A DNA stretch of 64,000 bases, taken from contig NZ_JARXOW010000001.1 of assembly GCF_030182585.1 (NCBI RefSeq), positions 1,178,001-1,242,000 on the forward strand, given 5' to 3'. The position numbers and the translations under genes are program-made. The notes beneath the pieces were generated by a model, which saw only the letters and a program-made list of their open reading frames with translations, did not search any database and was not told the origin of the DNA. The stretch comes from Pedobacter faecalis. Its GTDB lineage: Bacteria > Bacteroidota > Bacteroidia > Sphingobacteriales > Sphingobacteriaceae. Positions 26,444 through 36,648 of the stretch are shown in pieces. Numbering within the stretch: the stretch's first letter is position 1; every line of letters begins with the position of its first letter.

Positions 26444-29400
26444 TTAAAATTCTGCTGTTACACCAAATGTATATATACGCGGTACAGGATAACCGTTAGA
26501 CGCATCACGACCAATTGCGGTCACGTTTTCTGCGTTAGGCCCTGAGTAACCTGAGAAAGTAACCAGGTTCTGCGCGTTCACATACGGCCTGAAGCTGTTG
26601 AGTCCGAAACGCTTGGCAAGTTTCTTATCAAAGCTGTATGAAAGTGTAACCTCGTTGATTTTGAAATATGCACCTTCTTCTTCCCATAAAGTCTGATCAA
26701 AACGGAAAGGATTCGTAAATGCGTTATGTGCATAGTCATAAGCATTCGCATATTTAGCCACCTGACCAGGTGTTCTCCATACGTTGAGTCTGTCTATTGG
26801 AACTACGGCATCCTGACTGAAAGGATTGTTCATTAATCTTAGACGACGTGCTAATGCGTTGTTCAAAATAGAACGTTGCGCGGTGTAAGAAGCATAAACG
26901 TTTACCGAGAAGTTTTTATAACTAACCGTGTTAGACAAACCACCGCTCAGTGTAGGCTGGGTACTTCCAGAAACCTGGTAATCACGCTCATCCAGAACAT
27001 AGTCACTATTTGCATCTAAGAACCTCGCGTCTCCACCCTGGAATGACGCCCTATGGTCCAGCGGGTTATTATTGCGGTATCTAACACCTGTAACCGGATC
27101 GATAGGTACGTCTGAAGTATTGGCATAAACACCCTGATTAACGATCAGGTAGTTAGCCAAGGCGTTACGACCTACACGTTTCGCCAAATTCTGATTAAAC
27201 TCACCTCCATCCCAATCAATGAACTGGCCACCATACTGTGCAGGAAGCTGGGTAAGAATGTCTGAGTTCCAGGCACCGTTTACCATCACTGTCCAGTTTA
27301 CCTTGCTGTCTTTAGAAAGTGGTCTGCTTGTCAATGAAAGCTCGTAACCATAGTTGGCGAGGGCTGCATCATTACTAATGTATTTCTGGAATACAAGCGT
27401 GTTTGGCAGTATTACGTCGAACTTCTCGTTATCAACCTGCTTATAATATGTATCAAAAATCAGGTCTAATTTTCCATTAAACAATCCAAGGTCTAAACCA
27501 AGGTTGTACTGTGTAACTACTTTTGGTTTTAGCAACGGGTTAGGTACGTTATCAAACGCAATACCAATGCTCGGGTTGTTGTTATAGAATCCTCTTGGCT
27601 CATAGCGACCGTAGATTTCCTGTAAGGTACCGATCGGGAAGATGTTACGACCTGCCGTTAAACGAACGTCACCATAGGTAAGCCAGTCTTTAGCAAAGCC
27701 GAAAAAGCTCTCTTTGTGAAAGTTCCATTTAAAACCAACGGATGGGTTTACCGTATACGGGTCTTCGTTACCCGCATCTGATGAACCATCTACGCGATAA
27801 GTCAGATCAAGAACGTATTTCTTTTTAAAATCATAACCAATAGCCGCTGCAAGAGACACTGTATTTTGGTTCAGGAAACTTCCGGCAAGGATACCACCAC
27901 CTCTGGATTCAAAACCATCATACCCAAGTGGTCCTTCAAACTGGTCATTTGGCAGCCTGTCCAGCCGGGTCTGACTGGCTTTTCCGTTACGGATGAACAT
28001 CTCACTGAACAAGTTGACGCTGAAACTATGATCATCATTGATCGGTTTAGCATAAACAACACTGTTACGGTTATATAGAACAGATGTATAGCTATTGTAT
28101 GCGCTTAAACGTGCAAATTGCTGGTTAGCAATAGCTGGAGTGTAACGGTCTTCATGATCCTGATTGTAATCATAACTTCCAAAGGTAGTCAGGGTCAATC
28201 CCTCTATAAGCTGATACGATGCCTCCATGTTAGCTTTAACGTACTTAGGACCAGCATCGTTACGTATACGTAGTGCAGCCAACTGCTGGCTGCTCGCGGT
28301 AAAGAATGACGGACCAGGAAGCAAAGAAGAGGTTTGTCCGTTGGCAGCAACACCAGTTTGCAGCAAACCAACACCATCAGCTTTTTCGATGTTTGTTAAA
28401 GCACCCATCAGCGCTCCAAAGAATCGTAAGCGTGTAGACGGCTTATATTCCATGTTCAGGTTCATGCTATAACGGTCATATCCGGTGTTTTTAATTACAC
28501 CCGACTGAGAGAAGTATCCGACGTTGGTTTTATAGTTAAACTGCTCGTTACCCCCATCGATAGCAATGTTGTGGGTCATATTATAAGTATCCTGATAATA
28601 GATACCCTGCCAGTCGGTTGAGTTGTTATAGTAAGCGTTCAAACTGTCCGACAAATATGGTGTGCGGTTGATTCTCCAGTAGTCTCCGATTAAAGCATAA
28701 TCAAGAATCTGTTGTGTTTTGATATTACGCTCAGACACACCGCCGTAAGTTTCCCTTAGTTTAGGTGTCTTACTCAAGAACGCCCTTCCTGTGTAACGAA
28801 CGCGCGGAGTCTCCGATTGTCCGCGGACAGTCTGGATCAAAATAACGCCATAAGCGCCCCTTGAACCGTAAAGCGCAGTAGCAGTCGCATCTTTCAATAC
28901 TTCGATACTGGCGATATCTTCCTGAGGAATCATTGACAGTGGACTAACGCCAGAACCTTGTTGCTGGAAACCGAATTCTGAAGCGCGGTCTGCATCCATA
29001 GGTACACCATCAATTACATACAAAGGAGAAGTTGGCTGAAGGAATTTTTCATCACCAGAACCTTGAGTAGCGATGGTTGAAAGACCACGTATTGAAACGG
29101 ATCCCCTCAAACCCGGAGCACCAGTGTTGTTCTGGATGTTCAGACCCGCAACTTTACCTTGAAGCAACTGCTCAATGTTAGCTACAGGAACGTCCTGAAT
29201 CTCTTTACCAGTTACAATATATGATGAACCGGTAGTTACATCCCTGGTACGTTTCTGATATCCGCGGATTACCACCTCGTCCATCTGATTCTTGTTCTCG
29301 CTCAAAAGAATAGTTAAACGTGCATTGGCTGCAGTCACGGTTACATACTTATTTTCGTAACCCGTATAACTAAACATCAGTCTTGAACCCTCATCTACGA

Positions 29401-29605
29401 CCAAAGAGAACCCTCCATTAGCGTTCGTCGCAGCTAACGGTTTCGGCGGATTTCCGATGTAAATATTCGCGCTCGGCAACGTTTCCCGGGTCGCTGCGTC
29501 ATACACAGTACCGGTAACGGTCACCTTTTTGGTTTGCGCCATCAAATCTTTGCATACGAATACGCAACTGAAAAAAATTGATAGCAAAATAATATATCTT
29601 TTCAT
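26444..29605 (-). CDS. SusC/RagA family TonB-dependent transporter (pair 2)
   Basis: This 1053-residue outer-membrane transporter has a signal peptide (about 1-23, ending LMA-Q) and a carboxypeptidase-regulatory-like domain (about 28-110). These are followed by the linker MDEVVIRGYQKR, the plug with GKVAGLNIQNNTGAPG and SVSIRGLST, and a 22-strand barrel ending in YTFGVTAEF. It imports a large ligand with energy from TonB-ExbBD. ATG 29605 (MKRYIILLS) is used; the in-frame ATG six codons upstream is weaker. There is no STN domain, so it does not itself signal to an anti-sigma factor. Confidence 0.95.
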   Translation of the reverse strand: MKRYIILLSIFFSCVFVCKDLMAQTKKVTVTGTVYDAATRETLPSANIYIGNPPKPLAATNANGGFSLVVDEGSRLMFSYTGYENKYVTVTAANARLTILLSENKNQMDEVVIRGYQKRTRDVTTGSSYIVTGKEIQDVPVANIEQLLQGKVAGLNIQNNTGAPGLRGSVSIRGLSTIATQGSGDEKFLQPTSPLYVIDGVPMDADRASEFGFQQQGSGVSPLSMIPQEDIASIEVLKDATATALYGSRGAYGVILIQTVRGQSETPRVRYTGRAFLSKTPKLRETYGGVSERNIKTQQILDYALIGDYWRINRTPYLSDSLNAYYNNSTDWQGIYYQDTYNMTHNIAIDGGNEQFNYKTNVGYFSQSGVIKNTGYDRYSMNLNMEYKPSTRLRFFGALMGALTNIEKADGVGLLQTGVAANGQTSSLLPGPSFFTASSQQLAALRIRNDAGPKYVKANMEASYQLIEGLTLTTFGSYDYNQDHEDRYTPAIANQQFARLSAYNSYTSVLYNRNSVVYAKPINDDHSFSVNLFSEMFIRNGKASQTRLDRLPNDQFEGPLGYDGFESRGGGILAGSFLNQNTVSLAAAIGYDFKKKYVLDLTYRVDGSSDAGNEDPYTVNPSVGFKWNFHKESFFGFAKDWLTYGDVRLTAGRNIFPIGTLQEIYGRYEPRGFYNNNPSIGIAFDNVPNPLLKPKVVTQYNLGLDLGLFNGKLDLIFDTYYKQVDNEKFDVILPNTLVFQKYISNDAALANYGYELSLTSRPLSKDSKVNWTVMVNGAWNSDILTQLPAQYGGQFIDWDGGEFNQNLAKRVGRNALANYLIVNQGVYANTSDVPIDPVTGVRYRNNNPLDHRASFQGGDARFLDANSDYVLDERDYQVSGSTQPTLSGGLSNTVSYKNFSVNVYASYTAQRSILNNALARRLRLMNNPFSQDAVVPIDRLNVWRTPGQVAKYANAYDYAHNAFTNPFRFDQTLWEEEGAYFKINEVTLSYSFDKKLAKRFGLNSFRPYVNAQNLVTFSGYSGPNAENVTAIGRDASNGYPVPRIYTFGVTAEF

Positions 29606-29630
29606 TGTATTAATTTTTATCATTAAGATT

Positions 29631-30722
29631 CTAGTCGTTTGTAAACTTAGGATTCACGGTCTCAAACCTAAATGTGATCCGCCAGTCACCTTTTTCGTAG
29701 ATGCTGAAGTTCTCGGCGATTGTACCGATAACCACAACGTTACCAAAACCTATTCTTGAGTAGCTAAATTCCACATGGGCGCGGTCGCCAGACCCGTTAA
29801 CACCGCCTTGAGTAAACCGCGTTGGAATCCTCGCTAAAGGAATAGGATACGCCACATCATATTTAACATACTCGGGAGTCATCTCCATATTGAAACCATG
29901 AACGAGCTGATCCCATTTGGTCATATTAAACCTAGCTGGATTAATAGGATTACCTAGCCTGTCAAGGAAGCGAAACGTTAGTGAGCTACCTTCGCCGATC
30001 TTTTCAATACGTGTCGTAACCCTGTCTCTCACAGTTTCCATCGGTCTGCTGTCCGACTCTCGAAATACATTACTGATAGATGGATACATTAATATAAAAG
30101 TACTACCTCCAGGCGTAGTGGTGTTACGCGCACCTGTATACGGGTTTATGTCGCTCGCGTCATCGGTCTCATAAGGCCGCTCTCTCCAAGGCCAGAATTT
30201 AAGGTCACGAATAACCTTACTTCCACCTGAATTACTTACGCGAACATCAAAGAAACGTTGCTTCTGAATAAAGTCATATTGAGCTGAATCTCTTGGAGTA
30301 ATAAGATCCCTGGTTGCTGAATTCCACACAATGAGGTCTCCATTGCTTCTGATTTCAACCACAGGGCGGTTCTCAATCTTACGCTTGGCCTCAATCTCAG
30401 CCAGACTCTTCTCCTGTCCGGTGTACTCCTGTGTCCATACGAGCACATCTCGTTTGGTAACCATATCCTCAGCCGGACGTCCGTCTCCGAATCTGGGGTT
30501 GATCAACTCAAACTTCATTGGATAAGTTGAGTTATCCTCCTCGAAAGAGCGGTTAAAAACCGTAGTACGTCCTAGTATGGGCTCGAATGTTCTGACAGTA
30601 TAATCAGCGTTCTGACTAAAGTAATCCTTCTCCTCTGGTATGTCGAAAATTTTACGACACCCGCTGAAAGCAACCACCGATAACATCAGAACCGCAGCTT
30701 TATGTTTTAATTGCATTTGCAT
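29631..30722 (-). CDS. DUF5007-like lipoprotein
   Basis: This 363-residue lipoprotein has a signal peptide with lipobox Cys near residue 22 (VAFSGCRK). The rest is beta-rich, with no motif that I recognise; length, order and context resemble DUF5007 proteins of Bacteroidota. ATG 30722 gives a clean lipoprotein signal; ATG 30749 is nine codons longer and also possible. It lies between the first fasciclin gene and the second SusC. A role in ligand binding or complex assembly is likely but not shown. Confidence 0.7.
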   Translation of the reverse strand: MQMQLKHKAAVLMLSVVAFSGCRKIFDIPEEKDYFSQNADYTVRTFEPILGRTTVFNRSFEEDNSTYPMKFELINPRFGDGRPAEDMVTKRDVLVWTQEYTGQEKSLAEIEAKRKIENRPVVEIRSNGDLIVWNSATRDLITPRDSAQYDFIQKQRFFDVRVSNSGGSKVIRDLKFWPWRERPYETDDASDINPYTGARNTTTPGGSTFILMYPSISNVFRESDSRPMETVRDRVTTRIEKIGEGSSLTFRFLDRLGNPINPARFNMTKWDQLVHGFNMEMTPEYVKYDVAYPIPLARIPTRFTQGGVNGSGDRAHVEFSYSRIGFGNVVVIGTIAENFSIYEKGDWRITFRFETVNPKFTND

Positions 30723-30753
30723 AGTTATGTTTAGTTTATTCAAAGCCATCTAA

Positions 30754-32025
30754 TTATAATTCCTCTCTGTAGTTAAATGTCCATTCAGAAAGCTGAAGCA
30801 TACTGCCCGCTGCAAACGTCTGCAAGAATGTAATTCTGTAATGCTTATATGGCACAGTATTTTTGAAATCGTATATCTTACGCTGATAGTTCGTAGTGAA
30901 CTCCTGATCCTGACGGGTATCTAGGATAACCCAGTTAATGTTATTATTATCCCGAAGATCATTCAGGTTAGGCTGATCGTTTGTTCCCTCAACAACCCAC
31001 GCTTTTGGATCACGATCCTGATAGATCTTCGAATCGTTTGCAGACGTAATTGTATAGGAGTTGGCAATCAAAGGCCTGCCGTCAACTTCCGCCAGCGGAT
31101 CTACCGGGCTCCACAGGAAATAAACCTTGTTATTGGCCTGGCTGAATGACGCAACCATTTTGGTAAGATAGTTACCATCGTACGACCAGATGAATTTCTC
31201 GCCCGGGTTTACGGAACCATCGAAACTACCAGAATTGTCCCAATCTATATACAATTTTGTTTTTCCACCTCTCGGATCAAGGAATAAATTGGTTGGCGGA
31301 GGTATTAGAGTCAGCCTCGTAACAAACTCATCAAATCCAAACACGTGATCAGGTTCAAGCAAATGGACGATACCGTTAGTGGTCTTTATATTCACTGAGG
31401 TGGTGGTGGTTTTGGCCCACTGAGGAACAAACACGCTGCGTTTTGTATTGGAGAACTCAATAACTTCTGAGCCTCCACCTTTCCAGCCTTGAGCATCAGC
31501 AAATACACGTTTACCGTGCATAGGGTAACCTACCTTATTTGCGGTAAGCGGCAAGCCATCGCCCAGAGCAAACTCCCCAGCAGTATGAAGGCCTTCAACA
31601 ATATACATATTGATCATCGTATCCAAATGTTCTTTATCTGCTCTGGCCTTAGGCTTTTCCCTGGGCAACATATTATCTGTCGGGCCCGTGGCAATCGTAC
31701 CTAGAAACATAGCTGGCTTACTCTGCGCCTTACGTACATCGTTAAGGTTGCGGATCGCTATACGAAAACTTTCATTGGATGGTGCGAAAAGTGTAACCTC
31801 TCCGCTTTTTAGTGTCTCCGTTAGACCCATTCTGTCTATTACATATAATAAGGAATCATATACACCCGGCTTACTCTTCAGATAGTCGTAAGTGTTCATA
31901 TTTACCTCCATCGTTATATCGACAGCCTTTTTATAGGTGTCTTCCTTTTTACACCCAAATTGGATCAATAGGGCACCAAACAATAATGCCACTACATACC
32001 TTGATTTAAAATTTGATCTCTTCAT
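30754..32025 (-). CDS. Fasciclin-discoidin lipoprotein (first copy)
   Basis: This 423-residue lipoprotein has a lipobox at C25 (IQFGCKK). A FAS1 domain covers about 35-240 (YDYLKSKPGVYDSLLYVIDRMGL, VTLFAPSNESF, TTNGIVHLLEPDHVFG). A C-terminal discoidin-like module (about 330-423) contains RDPKAWVVEGTNDQ and NWVILDTRQ, close to the same phrases in the two PKD-discoidin proteins. The fusion suggests adhesion to a glycosylated surface. It lies 17 bases after the first SusD. Confidence 0.85.
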   Translation of the reverse strand: MKRSNFKSRYVVALLFGALLIQFGCKKEDTYKKAVDITMEVNMNTYDYLKSKPGVYDSLLYVIDRMGLTETLKSGEVTLFAPSNESFRIAIRNLNDVRKAQSKPAMFLGTIATGPTDNMLPREKPKARADKEHLDTMINMYIVEGLHTAGEFALGDGLPLTANKVGYPMHGKRVFADAQGWKGGGSEVIEFSNTKRSVFVPQWAKTTTTSVNIKTTNGIVHLLEPDHVFGFDEFVTRLTLIPPPTNLFLDPRGGKTKLYIDWDNSGSFDGSVNPGEKFIWSYDGNYLTKMVASFSQANNKVYFLWSPVDPLAEVDGRPLIANSYTITSANDSKIYQDRDPKAWVVEGTNDQPNLNDLRDNNNINWVILDTRQDQEFTTNYQRKIYDFKNTVPYKHYRITFLQTFAAGSMLQLSEWTFNYREEL

Positions 32026-32042
32026 GCCTATTAATGTTTAGT

Positions 32043-33602
32043 TTATTTCCAATAAGAGTTTTGGGTAAGCAAAGGATTCTGAGCCAGAATTTGCCTTGAG
32101 ATCGGCCAGTAGATCCCTCCACTGTTAATCAAGTTAAGCCAAACGGGATCCTTGCGCTTTACTTTATGATATCTCACGAGATCATAAAAATGGTGACCCT
32201 CTCCCATAAATTCCTTCTGACGTTCCTTGAAAACTGCCTCAAATACAGAACCATGCCTAGGCTCGCTGTAGCGAACGAACTGATCTGCATTCGGGTTATT
32301 GAGTCCCATCTGATCCACGTTATACCGGCGCTGTCTGACCGCATTAAGATCTTCAATCGCACGGGTAGTTTCTCCAAGTACAGCAAACGCCTCAGCTCTC
32401 AACAGAGTAACGTCTTCAAGACGTGTTACAAGAATAGCACTGGAGAACAATCTGAAATTAGCATCGTTTGGTGATGAAGATCCGTTCTGAACCACTTTTA
32501 TCTTGCTGAATACAGGATAACGGCCCTGAAAGTTCACAAAATATTTATCTGAACGGGTAATACCAGTAGTATCTATGTTAAAACGGCCGTCGTTAGGCTC
32601 TCTGAAGATAGAAAGGATAGAATCCTTTGGCACAAAGATATCCGGAATGCTCTTATTAACCACAGGCTCAGCAAGGGTCAAAGACTCAATATTACCCGTA
32701 AAAGTAGCATCCTGATGACCCCATATGAAGCCAAATGCCAGCAACTGATTTATTTTTTTGTCATAAAAAATCCCCTGAGGCCTTGTCAGCTCATCTGTGG
32801 AAATATAGCTCAAACCAGCCTTATTCATGTCGTTGATAACCAAGGTAGTATACGTGGAAACATCCGCATACTTACCTTGCCATGCTGCAACTTGCGCTAA
32901 GATAGCCCAGGCCGACGCTTTCCTAACCAGCGCACCATCCCAGCGACCCGACCCTACGCCATAGTAGTTGCCTGGTTGCTGAATATCTTCAGCACTGTAA
33001 CGATAAGGAAGCACCGCAGCTGCTGCAGTCATTTCAGCCTGCACAAAATCTAAAATCGCTTTTTGATCTGTACGTGGCTGGTTCTCAAAGGTTCCTTCTC
33101 TTGAACTTACAATAAAAGGAACATCTCCCCAAATTCTAACCATGTAGAAATACGCATAAGCACGCAGGAAGCGCACCTGTGCGATGTCTACATTCATATT
33201 ATTCTCCGTATATCTTGGATCTTGCGCCCTGACTTCAGGAATCCTTTCCAAGAAAATGTTGGCGGCATTAATAATTGCATAAAATCTTCTCCAATTTGAA
33301 AGCTGCTCCACTACAGGATATTGAGCATTCAAATCATTCCTGATTATGGCCTTAAGATCTTGACGGATAGGCGCATCAAAATTACCTAAACGAACGTCCC
33401 CATAAATCCAGTGGCCATTGTTATCGGCCAATGCTGCCCTGGTTAATCCGTAAACCCCCATAATTCCGGCCCTGGCGTCTTCGATAGACTTCCAGTAGTT
33501 GGCTTCATTCACCACACGCGTCGAATCAACGTCGAGTGTCTTATTACAACCTCCAGCAAGAAGTCCGAAAGAAACTAAGCTCAGTAAAATTATTCTCTTC
33601 AT
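32043..33602 (-). CDS. SusD/RagB family lipoprotein (pair 1)
   Basis: This 519-residue SusD has its lipobox at C19 (LLAGGCNKTLDV). Helical SusD features include AQVRFLRAYAYFYMVRIWGDVPFI, VTLLRAEAFAVLGETTRAIEDLNAVRQRRY, and the final KRKDPVWLNLINSGGIYWPISRQILAQNPLLTQNSYW. It pairs with the SusC at 33649-36648. It differs strongly from SusD 2, so the two pairs are likely to bind different ligands or ends of the same ligand. Confidence 0.95.
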   Translation of the reverse strand: MKRIILLSLVSFGLLAGGCNKTLDVDSTRVVNEANYWKSIEDARAGIMGVYGLTRAALADNNGHWIYGDVRLGNFDAPIRQDLKAIIRNDLNAQYPVVEQLSNWRRFYAIINAANIFLERIPEVRAQDPRYTENNMNVDIAQVRFLRAYAYFYMVRIWGDVPFIVSSREGTFENQPRTDQKAILDFVQAEMTAAAAVLPYRYSAEDIQQPGNYYGVGSGRWDGALVRKASAWAILAQVAAWQGKYADVSTYTTLVINDMNKAGLSYISTDELTRPQGIFYDKKINQLLAFGFIWGHQDATFTGNIESLTLAEPVVNKSIPDIFVPKDSILSIFREPNDGRFNIDTTGITRSDKYFVNFQGRYPVFSKIKVVQNGSSSPNDANFRLFSSAILVTRLEDVTLLRAEAFAVLGETTRAIEDLNAVRQRRYNVDQMGLNNPNADQFVRYSEPRHGSVFEAVFKERQKEFMGEGHHFYDLVRYHKVKRKDPVWLNLINSGGIYWPISRQILAQNPLLTQNSYWK

Positions 33603-33648
33603 TTTCTCAATTTTAATTGATCGTTATTATTTATATAGCTCAGTCCGA

Positions 33649-36648
33649 TTAAAAATCCAATTTAACTCCAAGTAAATATGTTCTTGGAAGCTGAATTCCG
33701 TAGCCTGAATCGTAACCTGTATAGTTTACCAGTTCAGGGTCCTGACCAGTATATTTAGTTAGCGTAAATACATTATTCACGCTACCGTAAACATAGAACC
33801 TGGCTACGTTCGCAGACTTCTTCTTCATCACCTCGGTCAGGTCGTAACCAAGTGATAACGTACGTAATTTGACAAACGAACCGTTTTCCAGGAACAGATC
33901 CTGGTTAGCCTGGAAAGGTGCAACCGAACTCCAGGGGTTATAAAGCGGGTATTTAGAATACTCCCCTCTCTTCTCCCAGAAAGTAATCTCACGAACAGAG
34001 TTGATGTTATTCTGACCCTCGCGATTAACAAAGTCAAAACGGTTTGCCATATCCTGATTAATCAGGTCACGTCCAAAATTGTAATAGAAATTCAAATCAA
34101 GCGACCACTTCTTATATCCGAAAGTGTTGTTAAATCCACCTGCGAAAAGAGGTAGAGAATTTCCTTGAATCGTACGATCTTGGTTATCAATAAGGTTGTC
34201 ACCATTGATATCTCTCCAGTTCGGATCACCGGCTTTCATCTCAATACCGTTATAGCGCCTTTTTACACCTCCAACTGCAGGAACGTCACCATCAGCGTTA
34301 TACATGCCATCGTTTGTTAACAGCCAGTAACTACCAACACTCTCACCAACCCGTAGCATGCGATCACCTATAACGATCTCCTTTAAACCACCCGGAAGCG
34401 CAGTTAACTCGTTTCTATTATAGTTAACATTTAAAGCAGTAGTCCATGAAACGGTTTTAGTAGAAGGTAAAACAGTTGCCCCTAATGACACCTCAACACC
34501 ACTGTTACGAATGTTCATCCCATTCCTTATCAAAGAAGTATAACCGTATTCAGCAGCTGCAGGTAGCCCTAACAGCATGTTTTTATCTTCTTTTATATAA
34601 ACGTCAACCGAAGCTCTGATGCGGTCTTCAGCAAAACCGGCATCAACACCAAGACTGAGCTGGTCCTGGTATGCCCAATCTATATTATAACCAACATTTC
34701 CGGTGCTGTAAGGCCGGGTCAAAACAGAAAACCCATTATAACCAGGAGTGATCACGTTACCGGTAAACCCTATATAAGCGGTGTACTGGGGACCTTGAGA
34801 ATAGTTATCAAAGTGCTCATAACGACCTAAGCGACCGGCACTTGCACGCATATTCAGGCTAGACACTGCAATCTCCTGCTCAAAAAATTCTTTCTTCATA
34901 TCCCATCCCGCCGAAACCACTGGGGATAAGAACCATCTGCTCGTAGGTTGCTGGTTAGAGGTTCCATCATTTCTCAACATTGCAGAGATCGTGTACTTTT
35001 CTTTGAATTCATAAGTAGCACGTGCGTTGAAAGAAATCAGATTATTACGAGTTCTGTCCAGAAATTTATAGGTTAGCTCTCTTGAAAAAACACTAGGATT
35101 CAAGAAACTACCTGAAAGTGCGTCTGCATTTAGCAGGTTGATCTTAATATAATCGTTAGAACCCCTGTAAGCATATGCGTACTGATATTTATACGAATCA
35201 AACTGGAAAGAAGCTCCCAACTGGAAGTTGAATTTGTTGTCATCATTTAACTCAAGATCATAAGATGCGACATTATCGATCATAGCACGCTGGCTATATC
35301 CATAGTAGTTAGATGCATAGTTTGAATTCTGAAGTAAGGTCCTCGCAAAGAAGATATCACGGTAACCTTCATTGTAATCAGCCCCTAATGTACTGGTAAT
35401 CTTTAACTTATCAAAGTTGAAAGCAAACTGGAAGTAACCTTGAACAGCATTCGTTTTATTCTCGTCGAAGCCTTTATCGAACTCAGCAAGGTAAGTATTA
35501 TACCTGTCTTTGTTCGGTGCGAGCGGCGAACTCAAGTCTGGCAGATAGTTAACCTGCGCAAACCTGTCTCTTAAATTTCTGTTGCGGTCGCGGTTTAATA
35601 CGGATGCATTCACCATTGCAGACATGGTCAGCCATTCTATAGGCTGCATATTAACCAGGAACCTCGTGTTATAACGCTCAATCCCTGTATCATCTGCAAC
35701 GCCTTGATTTTGAAGTGCTCCGAAAGAGAAACGGAAGTTTGCACGGCTCGTACCACCCGAGATCGCTGCATTTGCTCCGTAAGCAAGTCCGCTATTATAA
35801 TATTGCTCGTCCCAGTTCGCCGGACCGTAATAAGCATTATTTAATGAATCACTCAAGTACAACGGATATACGTCATTATCCGAATAGCTTCCATTACCGG
35901 TATATCTGTCGTAAAACTGTCTTCTGAACTGATTTTCGAAATTACCGTTAACTGTGGTTACCGCATTTGGAGTAGCCATCCCAACATACGAATCGAAAGT
36001 GATCTTTCTTTTCGTTGTAGCTGGTTTAGAGGTTAACAAAATAACGCCGTTAACCGCCTTCGGACCATAGATTGCGGTTGCCGAGATGTCTTTCAACACC
36101 TGAACCGACTCAATATTGTCCATATTAATGATCGAAAGCGGGTCGGTACCCGGACCAATCCGCTCAAATTTGTATTGCTGTATATCTAACGCATAGGGAT
36201 GCTCGGCAGTAAGCGGAATTCCGTCAAGGATTACCAGGGGCTGCGACTGGAATACCTCACGCTGAGAAAGAAGTGGCTGAGAAGTTCCGCGGATGAACAT
36301 GGTCTGTGGTGCACCAGGTTCGCCGGTAGATTCCTGAACATAAAGACCTGCAGCCTCTCCTTTTAAATACTGCTGCAAAGTAACAGCAGGAAAAATAGCG
36401 AGCTTCTTTGGATCAAGGTTACCACTCTTAGACTCCAGTCTCTTTAAAAGAGATTTCTTAATGGGCGTAACGCCTACGGTACCGGTGTCCGTGCCACTGG
36501 TATCTTTTCCAGAAGCATCTGTCTGTTCTTGAAAGCTCCCCCTGAAAGAGAAGTTATTCGAAACACAGGCAGACCTAGCCGTATTGCCGAATGAGCATGT
36601 CGTTGTACACAACACACCCAAAAAAGTCATAGTTGCAATAATGCGCAT
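33649..36648 (-). CDS. SusC/RagA family TonB-dependent transporter (pair 1)
   Basis: This 999-residue outer-membrane transporter heads the operon. It has a signal peptide (about 1-21) but no carboxypeptidase-regulatory-like domain. Residues about 40-65 are a Ser/Thr/Asp/Gly-rich linker (GKDTSGTDTGTVG), and the plug starts near residue 85 (TLQQYLKGEAAGLYVQESTGEPG). The barrel ends in YLLGVKLDF. The missing domain distinguishes it from SusC 2. It is preceded by a 536-base intergenic region with no sigma or regulator gene. Confidence 0.93.
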   Translation of the reverse strand: MRIIATMTFLGVLCTTTCSFGNTARSACVSNNFSFRGSFQEQTDASGKDTSGTDTGTVGVTPIKKSLLKRLESKSGNLDPKKLAIFPAVTLQQYLKGEAAGLYVQESTGEPGAPQTMFIRGTSQPLLSQREVFQSQPLVILDGIPLTAEHPYALDIQQYKFERIGPGTDPLSIINMDNIESVQVLKDISATAIYGPKAVNGVILLTSKPATTKRKITFDSYVGMATPNAVTTVNGNFENQFRRQFYDRYTGNGSYSDNDVYPLYLSDSLNNAYYGPANWDEQYYNSGLAYGANAAISGGTSRANFRFSFGALQNQGVADDTGIERYNTRFLVNMQPIEWLTMSAMVNASVLNRDRNRNLRDRFAQVNYLPDLSSPLAPNKDRYNTYLAEFDKGFDENKTNAVQGYFQFAFNFDKLKITSTLGADYNEGYRDIFFARTLLQNSNYASNYYGYSQRAMIDNVASYDLELNDDNKFNFQLGASFQFDSYKYQYAYAYRGSNDYIKINLLNADALSGSFLNPSVFSRELTYKFLDRTRNNLISFNARATYEFKEKYTISAMLRNDGTSNQQPTSRWFLSPVVSAGWDMKKEFFEQEIAVSSLNMRASAGRLGRYEHFDNYSQGPQYTAYIGFTGNVITPGYNGFSVLTRPYSTGNVGYNIDWAYQDQLSLGVDAGFAEDRIRASVDVYIKEDKNMLLGLPAAAEYGYTSLIRNGMNIRNSGVEVSLGATVLPSTKTVSWTTALNVNYNRNELTALPGGLKEIVIGDRMLRVGESVGSYWLLTNDGMYNADGDVPAVGGVKRRYNGIEMKAGDPNWRDINGDNLIDNQDRTIQGNSLPLFAGGFNNTFGYKKWSLDLNFYYNFGRDLINQDMANRFDFVNREGQNNINSVREITFWEKRGEYSKYPLYNPWSSVAPFQANQDLFLENGSFVKLRTLSLGYDLTEVMKKKSANVARFYVYGSVNNVFTLTKYTGQDPELVNYTGYDSGYGIQLPRTYLLGVKLDF

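Noticed and set aside
16741..36648. The SusCD region as a mobile island
   Set aside because: No integrase, transposase, direct-repeat borders or tRNA were seen, although the region looks more AT-rich than its flanks; composition was not computed.
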